DNA from: an uncultured Oscillospiraceae bacterium
GTDB taxonomy: Bacteria > Bacillota_A > Clostridia > Oscillospirales > Oscillospiraceae
Reading direction: 5' to 3'
DNA length: 5,191 nt
Assembly (NCBI GenBank): GCA_910579155.1
Contig: CAJTTS010000180.1
Span: forward strand, 1 to 5,191
How positions within the stretch are numbered: the stretch's first letter is position 1; each line of letters begins with the position of its first letter. Below the pieces are notes generated by a model. The model did no database searches and was not told the origin of the DNA. It saw only the letters and a list, made by a program, of their open reading frames with translations. This document shows positions 1-5,191 of this stretch, in pieces. Made by a program: the position numbers and the translations under genes.

Positions 1-283
1 CTTCCTCTTTTCTGCTCATGGTCACAGTCAACGATAATGCTGTACTGGGCCGGAATGGAATGTCCAGGTTGTCAGCCATCATAATGCGCTGGCTGCCGAT
101 GTGAAGCTCCGCGTGATAGACGTAACCCTTTTGCTCCTCGGATAGTTCCCGCTTAAAGTCCGACTGGTCTGCGTCCCGATAGTGGAGCAGACAGTCCACT
201 TTGGCACCGAACGCCTGCTGATAGAGTGAGATCGCCTCCCCACATTTGCCATCAAAATTAAAATTCGGCGTTATAGTCATCAT
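1..283 (-). CDS. VOC-family (PhnB/glyoxalase-like) protein, C-terminus cut by window edge
   Basis: The first 94 residues of a vicinal-oxygen-chelate superfamily protein are visible. It opens MMTITPNFNFDGKCGEAI, then SLYQQAFGAKV, and later has YHAELHIGSQRIMMAD. This is the usual PhnB-like pattern of a first beta strand, an 'A..FY...FGA' helix and a second strand bearing 'a.l.ig...lm.aD'. Such proteins form compact cytoplasmic dimers; some bind metals or act in antibiotic or aldehyde resistance, but most PhnB-like members have no proven reaction. The first ATG (283) is chosen because a GGGAGGG ribosome site lies at 299-293, 9 bases upstream. Its ATGA overlaps the stop of the DUF3795 gene by 4 bp, which indicates translational coupling in one operon. 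The family is fairly sure; the substrate is unknown. The missing remainder would be about 45-60 residues if the protein has normal family length. Confidence 0.82.
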   Translation of the reverse strand, partial: MMTITPNFNFDGKCGEAISLYQQAFGAKVDCLLHYRDADQSDFKRELSEEQKGYVYHAELHIGSQRIMMADNLDIPFRPSTALSLTVTMSRKEE

Positions 284-741
284 TCGGGTTTGCCCTCCCA
301 ACGCTTAAAGACGATGATTTCAGCATCAGAGCCATAGCCGCTGTACTCAGATACCATAAGGTATTGTTCGTCAGCGACGATCCCATAGCACCTGTCGCTG
401 TCCTGTTTAGGAAGTTGATACCCCAGATAAATCTTGTCATCATCCCAAAATTTCATGATTTCGCCGCTTGGCAGTGTGTACGCAATGTTGATTACAGAAC
501 CTTTCAAAGCGTAGAGTTCCGTCACTGGCGGCATATCTTGAATGCCAAGCCCGTTGAACGCTGCAATCAGCTTGTCCTTCAGCTCCTGCAATACGTTTTC
601 ACCCTTCCGGCAGCACCCCGCCACAAGACACGGTTTTCCAAAAGGAGCGCCGTCCGTTTCCGTACAGCCTGCACAGGCGCTGGTAAACTCACACTTCGTA
701 CAATCAGCTCCACAAATAGATCCCACGATTTTTTCCTCCAT
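280..741 (-). CDS. DUF3795-type cysteine-rich protein
   Basis: This 153-residue soluble protein of unknown function has an N-terminal cysteine cluster: C10-x3-C14-x2-C17-x5-C23-x2-C26, then C38 and C43-C44. It begins with the 'ICGxDCxKC' signature typical of DUF3795 proteins in Clostridia and archaea. The spacing suggests a metal or Fe-S site, which is inference. A short helix (about 48-66, QELKDKLIAAFNGLGI) follows. The rest (70-148) is a predicted beta-rich region containing YTLPSGEIMKFWDDDKIYLGYQ and DRCYGIVADEQYLMVSEY, with no motif that I can assign to a reaction. There is no signal peptide or membrane segment. The ATG at 741 has no good ribosome site upstream. A GTG at 726 in the same frame is preceded by GGAGG at 739-735 with 8-base spacing and would give a protein 5 residues shorter, so the true start is uncertain. 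The gene overlaps the VOC gene by 4 bp and has its own promoter upstream. Confidence 0.8.
   Translation of the reverse strand: MEEKIVGSICGADCTKCEFTSACAGCTETDGAPFGKPCLVAGCCRKGENVLQELKDKLIAAFNGLGIQDMPPVTELYALKGSVINIAYTLPSGEIMKFWDDDKIYLGYQLPKQDSDRCYGIVADEQYLMVSEYSGYGSDAEIIVFKRWEGKPE
735..739 (-). promoter_or_regulatory. Ribosome binding site inside the annotated DUF3795 start
   Basis: GGAGG lies directly after the ATG at 741 and 8 bases before an in-frame GTG at 726-724. The sequence upstream of the ATG (AAACAAATCAAACT) has no purine-rich site. This favours GTG 726 as the real start, giving MGSICGADC at the N-terminus, although the ATG cannot be excluded. Confidence 0.5.
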
Positions 742-770
742 AGTTTGATTTGTTTTTTGCTGGATACTTA

Positions 771-812
771 TATTTTAACAAAGAAATATGAACACCTTAT
801 GTCAAGGTTTTT
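771..812 (-). promoter_or_regulatory. Promoter and probable WYL-regulator operator for the DUF3795-VOC operon
   Basis: Read on the minus strand, the site has AAAAACCTTGACA at its upstream end, then TAAGG and TGTTCA, and 22 bases after TTGACA (805-800) the box TAAAAT (777-772). That box is preceded by TGT (780-778), making an extended -10 (TGTTAAAAT). The dyad is TTGAC-N7-GTTCA; there is also an exact ACCTT/AAGGT inverted pair around GACAT. The block 777-812 matches 2625-2660 in front of the WYL gene at 28 of 36 positions with identical spacing to the -10. It begins at the stop codon of the radical SAM gene, so it fills the 69-bp gap. The promoter call is by inspection; that the WYL protein binds here is inference. 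Confidence 0.65.
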
Positions 813-1683
813 AACCCCATAAACTGATTTGCTCTGCCACAGGCTTTTCTTCAAAGGTTTGCAGATAGGAGAATATCTGCTCCTTACTATGCACGATTCC
901 ATGCTTTCCACAGGTCTGATGGAACAGGCGCATCAGACAACCGCTGTTGGGACTGTCGATGATATACTGATTCCTGTACCGGTGCACATACCTCTCCTTC
1001 AATCCCGGAAACAGCCGGTCCAGTTGTGCGTAAAAGTATTCCCGATTGCCTTCCCGCAGTGTAAGCCCCATACCGAAACAGAGCACTCCGTAGACCTTCG
1101 CCTGGATGCACAGGTTCAGGATACCTGATATGTTTTCCTCGGTATCGTTAATCCAAGGCAGGATTGGCGCCAGCCATACCACCGTGGGGATGCCTGCATC
1201 ACGCAGCTGCTTCAAAACCTCAAACCGCTCTCTGGTGGTACAGACATTGGGTTCGATCTTCCTGCACAGTGCCTCGTCGTAGGTCGTCAGGGTCATCTGT
1301 ACCACGCACTTGGCCCGTTTATTGATCTTTTCAAGCAGGTCGATGTCCCGGAGGATCCGATTGGACTTGGTGATAAGGGTAGCCCCGAAGCCATGTTCAT
1401 ATATGAGAGCGAGGGCCTGCCGGACGTGTCCCAGCTCCAGTTCCAGTGGAATGTAGGGGTCGGTCATGGCGCCCATACCGATCATACATCTGCGGCGCTT
1501 CCGCCGGAGCGTATCCGCCAGCAATGGGATGGCGTTCCGTTTTACCTCAATGTCCTCAAAGGTATGCTCCATATGATAGCACTTGCTCCTGGAGTCGCAG
1601 TAGATGCAACCGTGAGAGCAGTCTCGATAAAGATTCATACCATTTTTCGCAGATAAAATCCCTTTTGCATCCACATAATGCAC
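811..1683 (-). CDS. SplB-like radical SAM protein (SPL/Rv2578c-type)
   Basis: This 290-residue cytoplasmic iron-sulfur enzyme belongs to the radical SAM superfamily. C22-x3-C26-x2-C29 (DCSHGCIYCDSR) is the cluster motif that binds the [4Fe-4S] used to cleave S-adenosylmethionine. GMGAMTDPYIPLE (69-81) matches the 'G..TDPYqPlE' motif of the SplB/COG1533 group, followed by LITKSNRIL (103-111) and a 'KIEPN...RFEVLKQLRDAGI' segment (142-165), also typical. The family includes spore photoproduct lyase, but most members of this branch have no known substrate, so I do not call it a photolyase. C249 and C258 near the C-terminus could be extra ligands; this is only a possibility. The GTG start at 1683 is supported by GAGAGGGG at 1698-1691, 7 bases upstream. 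The gene follows the WYL regulator by 21 bp and is almost surely cotranscribed with it. Length is normal for the group. Confidence 0.88.
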   Translation of the reverse strand: MHYVDAKGILSAKNGMNLYRDCSHGCIYCDSRSKCYHMEHTFEDIEVKRNAIPLLADTLRRKRRRCMIGMGAMTDPYIPLELELGHVRQALALIYEHGFGATLITKSNRILRDIDLLEKINKRAKCVVQMTLTTYDEALCRKIEPNVCTTRERFEVLKQLRDAGIPTVVWLAPILPWINDTEENISGILNLCIQAKVYGVLCFGMGLTLREGNREYFYAQLDRLFPGLKERYVHRYRNQYIIDSPNSGCLMRLFHQTCGKHGIVHSKEQIFSYLQTFEEKPVAEQISLWG

Positions 1684-1704
1684 TGGCTATCCCCTCTCGT
1701 CCTG

Positions 1705-2598
1705 TCAGTCTCTATATTTTTCATAGATTGCTTTCCCAAGCTCCGCCAACATAGGCCGCAGCTCCGGGGGATCCAGCACTTCGATTTGGGTTCCAAAGGT
1801 CAACAGATAGCTGGTCAGCCATTCATCCACCGGCATCCATACCGTTACAATCAGCGCCCCGTCCTCACGTTTCACGGTCTCCAGATTGAACTCGTCATAA
1901 ATCCGATAGGCCAGTTCTTCGGGAAAGCGCAAGACGATTTTCTTATTATCGAACTGTGAAAAGTCTGTTTTGGGCGGGGGCGGATAAGGTGAAAACTGAT
2001 CCGCCAGCATCTCAAGCTCCAGAATGCGGGTCAGTTTGAAGGTGCGGTAATCCTGCTTTTCCACACAGAACGCCTTCAAGTACCATGCCCTTGATTTATA
2101 GGAAAGCTTCAAAGGGTGTACGAACCGGCTGCTGATGGAACCGTTGGCATTGGCGTAAGTGATGCGCACACTCCTGCGATGGATCACTGCTGCCTTCAGC
2201 CGCTCAAATTTCTCATTATCGCTCCCCTCGCCGCCCCAGCGGGAGAAGTCCACCTCCAGCCAGCTCTCTGTACTGACATCAAATAGCGCAGAAAGTTTAT
2301 TCAAGGTATCCCTGTCCTGGACGCCAACTGTACCGCCAATGCTTTGCAGGGCCGCAAGGATCTCATGTTTCTCCGCCTCAGATAAGACGGTCCGATCCAG
2401 GACAAAGCTGCCCAGCAGACGAACGCCGCCGGTCCGTCCGGCCTCCGTATAAACAGGGATCCCCGCCGCGCTCAGGGCATCAATATCCCGGTAGATGGTT
2501 CGGTCCGATACCTCAAACTTCTCCGCCAGCTCATGGGCAGTGGCCTGCCCCTTTTCCAGCAGGTAGTAAACAATTTTGAACAGCCTGCTCTCCTGCAT
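1705..2598 (-). CDS. WYL-domain transcriptional regulator (YafY/DeoR-like)
   Basis: This 297-residue DNA-binding regulator is complete and has the standard three-part layout. Residues 5-60 form an HTH_11-type winged helix (ATAHELAEKFEVSDRTIYRD..., recognition helix near 31-42). Residues about 135-200 form the WYL domain, with W172-Y173-L174 in SRAWYLKAF and the later RTFKLTRI (185-192), which line the presumed ligand pocket. Residues 220-297 form the C-terminal WCX extension. WYL proteins sense small ligands or nucleic acids and may repress or activate; this effector is unknown. The ATG at 2598 follows GAGGTGA (2611-2605) with 6-base spacing. It is the first gene of the minus-strand operon and is followed after 21 bp by the radical SAM gene. 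Its own promoter carries a dyad that is repeated before the DUF3795 gene, suggesting autoregulation and a small local regulon. Confidence 0.93.
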   Translation of the reverse strand: MQESRLFKIVYYLLEKGQATAHELAEKFEVSDRTIYRDIDALSAAGIPVYTEAGRTGGVRLLGSFVLDRTVLSEAEKHEILAALQSIGGTVGVQDRDTLNKLSALFDVSTESWLEVDFSRWGGEGSDNEKFERLKAAVIHRRSVRITYANANGSISSRFVHPLKLSYKSRAWYLKAFCVEKQDYRTFKLTRILELEMLADQFSPYPPPPKTDFSQFDNKKIVLRFPEELAYRIYDEFNLETVKREDGALIVTVWMPVDEWLTSYLLTFGTQIEVLDPPELRPMLAELGKAIYEKYRD

Positions 2599-2619
2599 CC
2601 GTCATCACCTCTTGGGCGC

Positions 2620-2660
2620 AGTATAACACAAAAAACTGGACACCGGAAGTCAAGGTTTTT
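2620..2660 (-). promoter_or_regulatory. Promoter and probable autoregulatory operator of the WYL gene
   Basis: On the minus strand the -10 box is TATACT (2625-2620), preceded by TGT (2628-2626) as an extended -10. TTGACT (2653-2648) lies 22 bases further upstream, too far to serve as an ordinary -35. It forms a dyad TTGAC-N7-GTCCA (2653-2637), which would lie at roughly -40 to -24. The predicted transcript start near 2613 leaves a leader of only about 15 bases that contains the ribosome site. The element is near-identical to 777-812. Binding by the WYL product is inferred from the repeated site and gene order. Confidence 0.65.
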
Positions 2661-2683
2661 CTACTTCTCAAATATGATTATGC

Positions 2684-2712
2684 TTGTATTGTTCCGACAT
2701 CTGAATTATACT
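2684..2712 (+). promoter_or_regulatory. Sigma-A-type promoter of the MerR-like regulator gene
   Basis: TTGTAT (2684-2689) and TATACT (2707-2712) are separated by a standard 17 bp. The predicted start near 2719 falls at the ribosome site AGGAGGG (2719-2725), 6 bases before ATG 2732, so the leader would be very short. No 19-bp MerR-type spacer is seen here, so autoregulation of the MerR type is not evident. Confidence 0.6.
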
Positions 2713-2731
2713 ATGGTCAGGAGGGATCGAT

Positions 2732-3742
2732 ATGGACTACCTGACTGCCACAGAATTCTCAAAAAAGTGGGGTATCACCAGCCGCATGGTCGCCCGGTAC
2801 TGTGAGACGGGAAGAATTGTTGGCGCTCACAAAAAGGGAAAAACCTGGCTGATACCTGCCAGCGCAGAAAAACCGTTGGACCAGCGCTGCAAAAAGCAAA
2901 CGGTCAAAACAATCGTACCAGCAGGTCAAGGCGGTTCACTGGAATCCATTGGGGAGGCTGAGACTTATCATACCACCGACGTCTACCAAACCCTTGGCCT
3001 TACCCGCGAAACACTGCGCTACTATGAGGATGTGGGATTGATTCAGCCAAAACGGAGCAGTCAAAGCCAGTACCGAGAGTTTGATCTGTATGATATGTCC
3101 CGGCTGATGTCCATTGATTTCTTTAGAAAGCGCGGATTTTCGCCTGTAGAAATCCGGGAACTCCTGACGGCGGCGGCGCCGGAGGACTATGCGGCCCTTA
3201 TGCACAGCCAGTTGGATCGCTTAGATCGAAAAATTGCCCAGCTTCAGCAGATGCGCCATCGCCTGGTAGAAGCACAATCGTTTTGCGAATCTGTCCCGGA
3301 TATAGCTGGCTCATTTTCAATCCGAGAACTCCCACTTTACTGTGTCCGGGAAACGCTGCCCTCAGTCTCCTCCTTTGGCGAGTACCGGAACAGGGTCCTG
3401 AAATTTCTCGACTTGGAACAGGAAGATATCCTTTCCAACCTGGTTCGCGCAATTTCGTTTGACGAAACAGGCTATAAGGGCTCTGAAATGTATGTTGTGA
3501 AGCCTACTGTCCGAATGAGCCGGGCAGAGACATTTCTGGAGCATGGGAAATGCCTCTATACCACCCTGATTGCTGACAATAATGATCCTTCTGTACCTGA
3601 GAAGATGTTTGACCTGTGCCATAACTGGGCAACGGAGCACAAGGCGTCTTTCCGGGGTGTAGTCTATATCTTCATTCGATTCGTTATGCTGAAGAAGAAT
3701 ACAGATCAGCATTTCTACGAGGTGTGGGTCCCGCTTAAATAA
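2732..3742 (+). CDS. MerR-type regulator with an extra N-terminal HTH and a GyrI-like effector domain
   Basis: This 336-residue regulator has three parts. Residues 1-50 (MDYLTATEFSKKWGITSRMV, then CETGRIVGAHKKGKTWLIP) resemble the small excisionase/MerR-like helix-turn-helix proteins common in Firmicutes. After a polar linker (51-78), residues 79-148 form a full MerR winged helix (TTDVYQTLGLTRETLRYYEDVGLI; FFRKRGFSPVEIRELL). Residues 153-185 are a coiled coil (SQLDRLDRKIAQLQQMRHRLVEA run) suited to MerR dimerisation. The C-terminal part (about 195-336, ending FYEVWVPLK) resembles GyrI-like ligand-binding domains such as that of BmrR. MerR proteins of this type activate efflux genes by untwisting promoters with 19-bp spacers, and such a promoter follows 11 bp after the stop codon. 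The likely target is therefore the downstream MFS-ABC operon. The ligand is unknown, probably a hydrophobic or cationic compound (inference). The effector-domain assignment is less certain than the two HTH domains. Confidence 0.88.
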   Translation: MDYLTATEFSKKWGITSRMVARYCETGRIVGAHKKGKTWLIPASAEKPLDQRCKKQTVKTIVPAGQGGSLESIGEAETYHTTDVYQTLGLTRETLRYYEDVGLIQPKRSSQSQYREFDLYDMSRLMSIDFFRKRGFSPVEIRELLTAAAPEDYAALMHSQLDRLDRKIAQLQQMRHRLVEAQSFCESVPDIAGSFSIRELPLYCVRETLPSVSSFGEYRNRVLKFLDLEQEDILSNLVRAISFDETGYKGSEMYVVKPTVRMSRAETFLEHGKCLYTTLIADNNDPSVPEKMFDLCHNWATEHKASFRGVVYIFIRFVMLKKNTDQHFYEVWVPLK

Positions 3743-3753
3743 AAAATTCCCTC

Positions 3754-3784
3754 TTGACTTGGGGGTTCCCACCGGCCTTACACT
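3754..3784 (+). promoter_or_regulatory. MerR-activated promoter with 19-bp spacer, driving the MFS-ABC operon
   Basis: TTGACT (3754-3759) and TACACT (3779-3784) are both good hexamers but are separated by 19 bp instead of 17, the defining feature of MerR-activated promoters. The spacer contains an imperfect dyad (GGGGG-TT-CCCACC, 3761-3773), where a MerR dimer would bind. The layout is like the bmr promoter bound by BmrR. The transcript would start near 3791, just before the AAGGAGG ribosome site. Confidence 0.75.
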
Positions 3785-3793
3785 TTTTGTGTC

Positions 3794-3800
3794 AAGGAGG
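3794..3800 (+). promoter_or_regulatory. Ribosome binding site that fixes the MFS start at TTG 3809
   Basis: AAGGAGG is a full anti-Shine-Dalgarno match. The longest reading frame would begin at GTG 3800, which lies within this site and so cannot use it. TTG 3809 in the same frame is 8 bases downstream, the ideal distance. Confidence 0.75.
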
Positions 3801-3808
3801 TGGCGATA

Positions 3809-5050
3809 TTGAATCACAAATTATTGGGCAAGGATTTTGCGCTGGTAGTCGCGGGTCAGATAGTCTCTCTATTTGGCAACGCGATCCTGCGCTTCTCCTT
3901 GCCGCTCTTTTTGCTCCGAGAAACTGGATCCTCTGCCCTGTTCGGTGCCGTCACAGCCTGCTCGCTCCTACCGATGATCGTTCTCTCGCTGCTGGGCGGT
4001 GTATTGGCTGACCGGGTGAATAAGCGAAACATCATGGTGTTTTTGGACTTTTCCACAGCAGGCATCATAGCGGGATTCTATTTTCTGGTGGGCAGGGTGC
4101 CAACAATCCCTCTGTTTATTGTTACCTTGATGCTTTTATACGGGATATCTGGGACATACCAGCCTGCTGTACAGGCCAGTATCCCGGCACTGGTTGCGAA
4201 AGATCACATCCTGACTGCCAGTGCTATCGTTAATCAGATCGGTTCTATGGCGAACTTTATTGGGCCGGTCATAGGCGGGTGGATCTATGGTCTGTGGGGG
4301 CTGGAGCCGATTTTAGAAATCAGCGTGGGTTGTTTTGCCCTGTCCGCAGTCATGGAAATCTTCATCAAAATCCCCTTCGTCAAGCGTCCGCGGGAAAAAC
4401 CGGCCCTTCAGATCGCAAGGCAGGATCTGCTGGAAGGCTGCCGGTTCCTGCGTGTCGATCAGCCGGTATTCCTCAAAGTATCTCTGATTATTGCGGGTCT
4501 GAATCTGATTCTCTCAGCTATGATCACCGTCGGCATTCCGGTGCTGACTGTGGAGCATTTAGGGTTCTCCGATCAGCTGCTTGGAGTCGCCCAAGGGCTG
4601 TTGGCGGCAGGAGGTGTGCTTGGCGGCCTATTAACTGCGCTCCTTGGCAAGCGGCTTCAGTCAGAGCGAGCTTATGTATTTCTGATCCTCTGCGCCGTGT
4701 TCACGCTGCTGATGGGAGCTGGGATGCTCTGGGGCAATACTCCCTTTATGAAGTATTTGATTCTGTCTGGCGCTGGCACCGCAACCACAATCTCTTCTAC
4801 CATGTTCAGCATCCAAATGCTTGCGGTCGTACAGAGGGAAACGCCGGAACATCTAATGGGGAAAGTCATTGCCTGCATTATGACGCTGATCATGTGTGCC
4901 CAACCCATAGGGCAACTGATTTATGGGATTTTTCTTGAGCAAATAAGCGCCGTTCCCATCTTAACCGGCGCAGGTGCAATTTCAATGTGCATTGCTCTAT
5001 ATGCAAAGAAAGTTCTAAGTGAATTAGGGGGAGTGACGAGCAATGGCTAA
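3809..5050 (+). CDS. MFS efflux transporter (MFS_3-like)
   Basis: This 413-residue inner-membrane protein is predicted to be a proton-driven exporter of the major facilitator superfamily, with about 10-12 hydrophobic segments spread over the whole length. MFS motif A is present in the loop after the second segment (GGVLADRVNKR, 63-73). IPALVAKDHILTASAIVNQI (125-144) and RETPEHLMGKV (343-353) are the two 'P.lv....l..A.a....' and 'tPe.l.GrV' repeats typical of MFS_3 drug and macrolide-type exporters. A charged central loop (191-217) separates the halves. The start is TTG 3809, chosen over GTG 3800 because of the ribosome site at 3794-3800. The gene lies behind a MerR-type promoter and its regulator, and overlaps the next ABC gene by 8 bp. 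Efflux of a toxic compound sensed by the regulator is the best guess; the substrate cannot be read from the sequence. Length is normal. Confidence 0.9.
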   Translation: MNHKLLGKDFALVVAGQIVSLFGNAILRFSLPLFLLRETGSSALFGAVTACSLLPMIVLSLLGGVLADRVNKRNIMVFLDFSTAGIIAGFYFLVGRVPTIPLFIVTLMLLYGISGTYQPAVQASIPALVAKDHILTASAIVNQIGSMANFIGPVIGGWIYGLWGLEPILEISVGCFALSAVMEIFIKIPFVKRPREKPALQIARQDLLEGCRFLRVDQPVFLKVSLIIAGLNLILSAMITVGIPVLTVEHLGFSDQLLGVAQGLLAAGGVLGGLLTALLGKRLQSERAYVFLILCAVFTLLMGAGMLWGNTPFMKYLILSGAGTATTISSTMFSIQMLAVVQRETPEHLMGKVIACIMTLIMCAQPIGQLIYGIFLEQISAVPILTGAGAISMCIALYAKKVLSELGGVTSNG

Positions 5051-5191
5051 TCCAATGATAGCAATGCGGTCAGTGACAAAGACATATGCAGGTAGAGAGG
5101 TCTTGCACCAAATCGACCTGCGTGTAGAGCACGGGACAATCTATGGGCTGCTGGGCGTCAATGGTGCGGGAAAAACCACCGCTTTCAAATT
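5043..5191 (+). CDS. ABC transporter ATP-binding protein, N-terminus only
   Basis: The first 49 residues are visible and the gene runs off the right edge. They contain an A-loop tyrosine (SVTKTYAGREVL, Y15), a typical IDLRVEHGTIYGLLG strand region and a complete Walker A motif, GVNGAGKTT (38-46), which binds ATP phosphates. 'GTIYGLLGxNGAGKTT' is typical of the ATPases of exporter-type ABC systems (DrrA/CcmA/BcrA-like), whose separate permease gene usually follows downstream. The ATG at 5043 is supported by GGGGGAG at 5027-5033 with 9-base spacing. The gene overlaps the end of the MFS gene by 8 bp in a different frame, so it is cotranscribed with it and under the same MerR-type promoter. Substrate unknown. 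Confidence 0.88.
   Translation, partial: MANPMIAMRSVTKTYAGREVLHQIDLRVEHGTIYGLLGVNGAGKTTAFK

Noticed and set aside
742..812. Rho-independent terminator after the radical SAM gene
   Set aside because: The ACCTT/AAGGT pair is short with a five-base loop and is not followed by a T-run at the right place on the minus strand; it fits better as part of the operator.
364..822. Plus-strand open frame of 152 codons opposite the DUF3795 gene
   Set aside because: It is antisense to a clear DUF3795 gene, has no ribosome site, and its translation has no recognisable domain.
3754..3795. TTGAC (3754-3758) and GTCAA (3791-3795) as a long inverted repeat or a third WYL operator
   Set aside because: The arms are only 5 bases and 32 bases apart. 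The first is explained as a -35 box and the second overlaps the ribosome site; the GGTGT half of the WYL-type dyad is missing.
3362..3817. Minus-strand open frame of 151 codons across the end of the regulator gene and the MFS promoter
   Set aside because: It lies antisense to the effector domain and covers a strong promoter; its product has no recognisable features.
4279..4938. 219-codon plus-strand open frame inside the MFS gene
   Set aside because: It is a +1-type shadow of the MFS coding frame, rich in Arg/Ser/Cys and lacking any family signature; the MFS frame is uninterrupted with clear motifs.
1..5191. Mobile element, CRISPR array, tRNA or rRNA
   Set aside because: No transposase or integrase frame, no spaced direct repeats, and no tRNA or rRNA signature were seen on either strand.

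Overview
The window looks like a chromosomal segment of an anaerobic, gut-type Clostridia (Firmicutes), possibly Oscillospirales. This rests on near-balanced base composition, strong AGGAGG-type ribosome binding sites, frequent GTG/TTG starts, tight gene packing, and the protein families present (WYL regulators, SplB-like radical SAM proteins, DUF3795 proteins, MerR regulators with effector domains). The genus cannot be settled from this sequence alone. No RNA genes, mobile elements, CRISPR arrays or convincing rho-independent terminators were seen.

Layout. The left half (1-2598) reads entirely on the minus strand. In transcription order it carries a WYL-domain regulator (2598-1705), a SplB-like radical SAM protein (1683-811), a cysteine-rich DUF3795 protein (741-280) and a VOC/PhnB-like protein that runs off the left edge (283-1). 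The right half reads on the plus strand. It carries a tandem-HTH MerR-type regulator (2732-3742), an MFS efflux protein (best start 3809, end 5050) and the beginning of an ABC transporter ATPase (5043 onward). The two halves diverge from a 133-bp intergenic region (2599-2731) that holds a promoter for each regulator.

Regulation. Two sites on the minus strand, in front of the WYL gene and in front of the DUF3795 gene, match at 28 of 36 positions. Each has a TTGAC-N7-GTYCA dyad at the same distance from an extended -10 box. This suggests that the WYL regulator controls itself, the radical SAM gene and, through a second copy of its operator, the DUF3795-VOC pair. On the plus strand, the MFS gene is preceded by a promoter with the hallmark of MerR activation: TTGACT and TACACT separated by 19 bp. 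The MerR-type regulator immediately upstream is the obvious candidate to activate it. The right half therefore looks like a ligand-inducible efflux operon (MFS plus ABC), similar in logic to BmrR/Bmr of Bacillus subtilis. The left half looks like a small WYL-controlled stress or repair regulon whose substrate is unknown.
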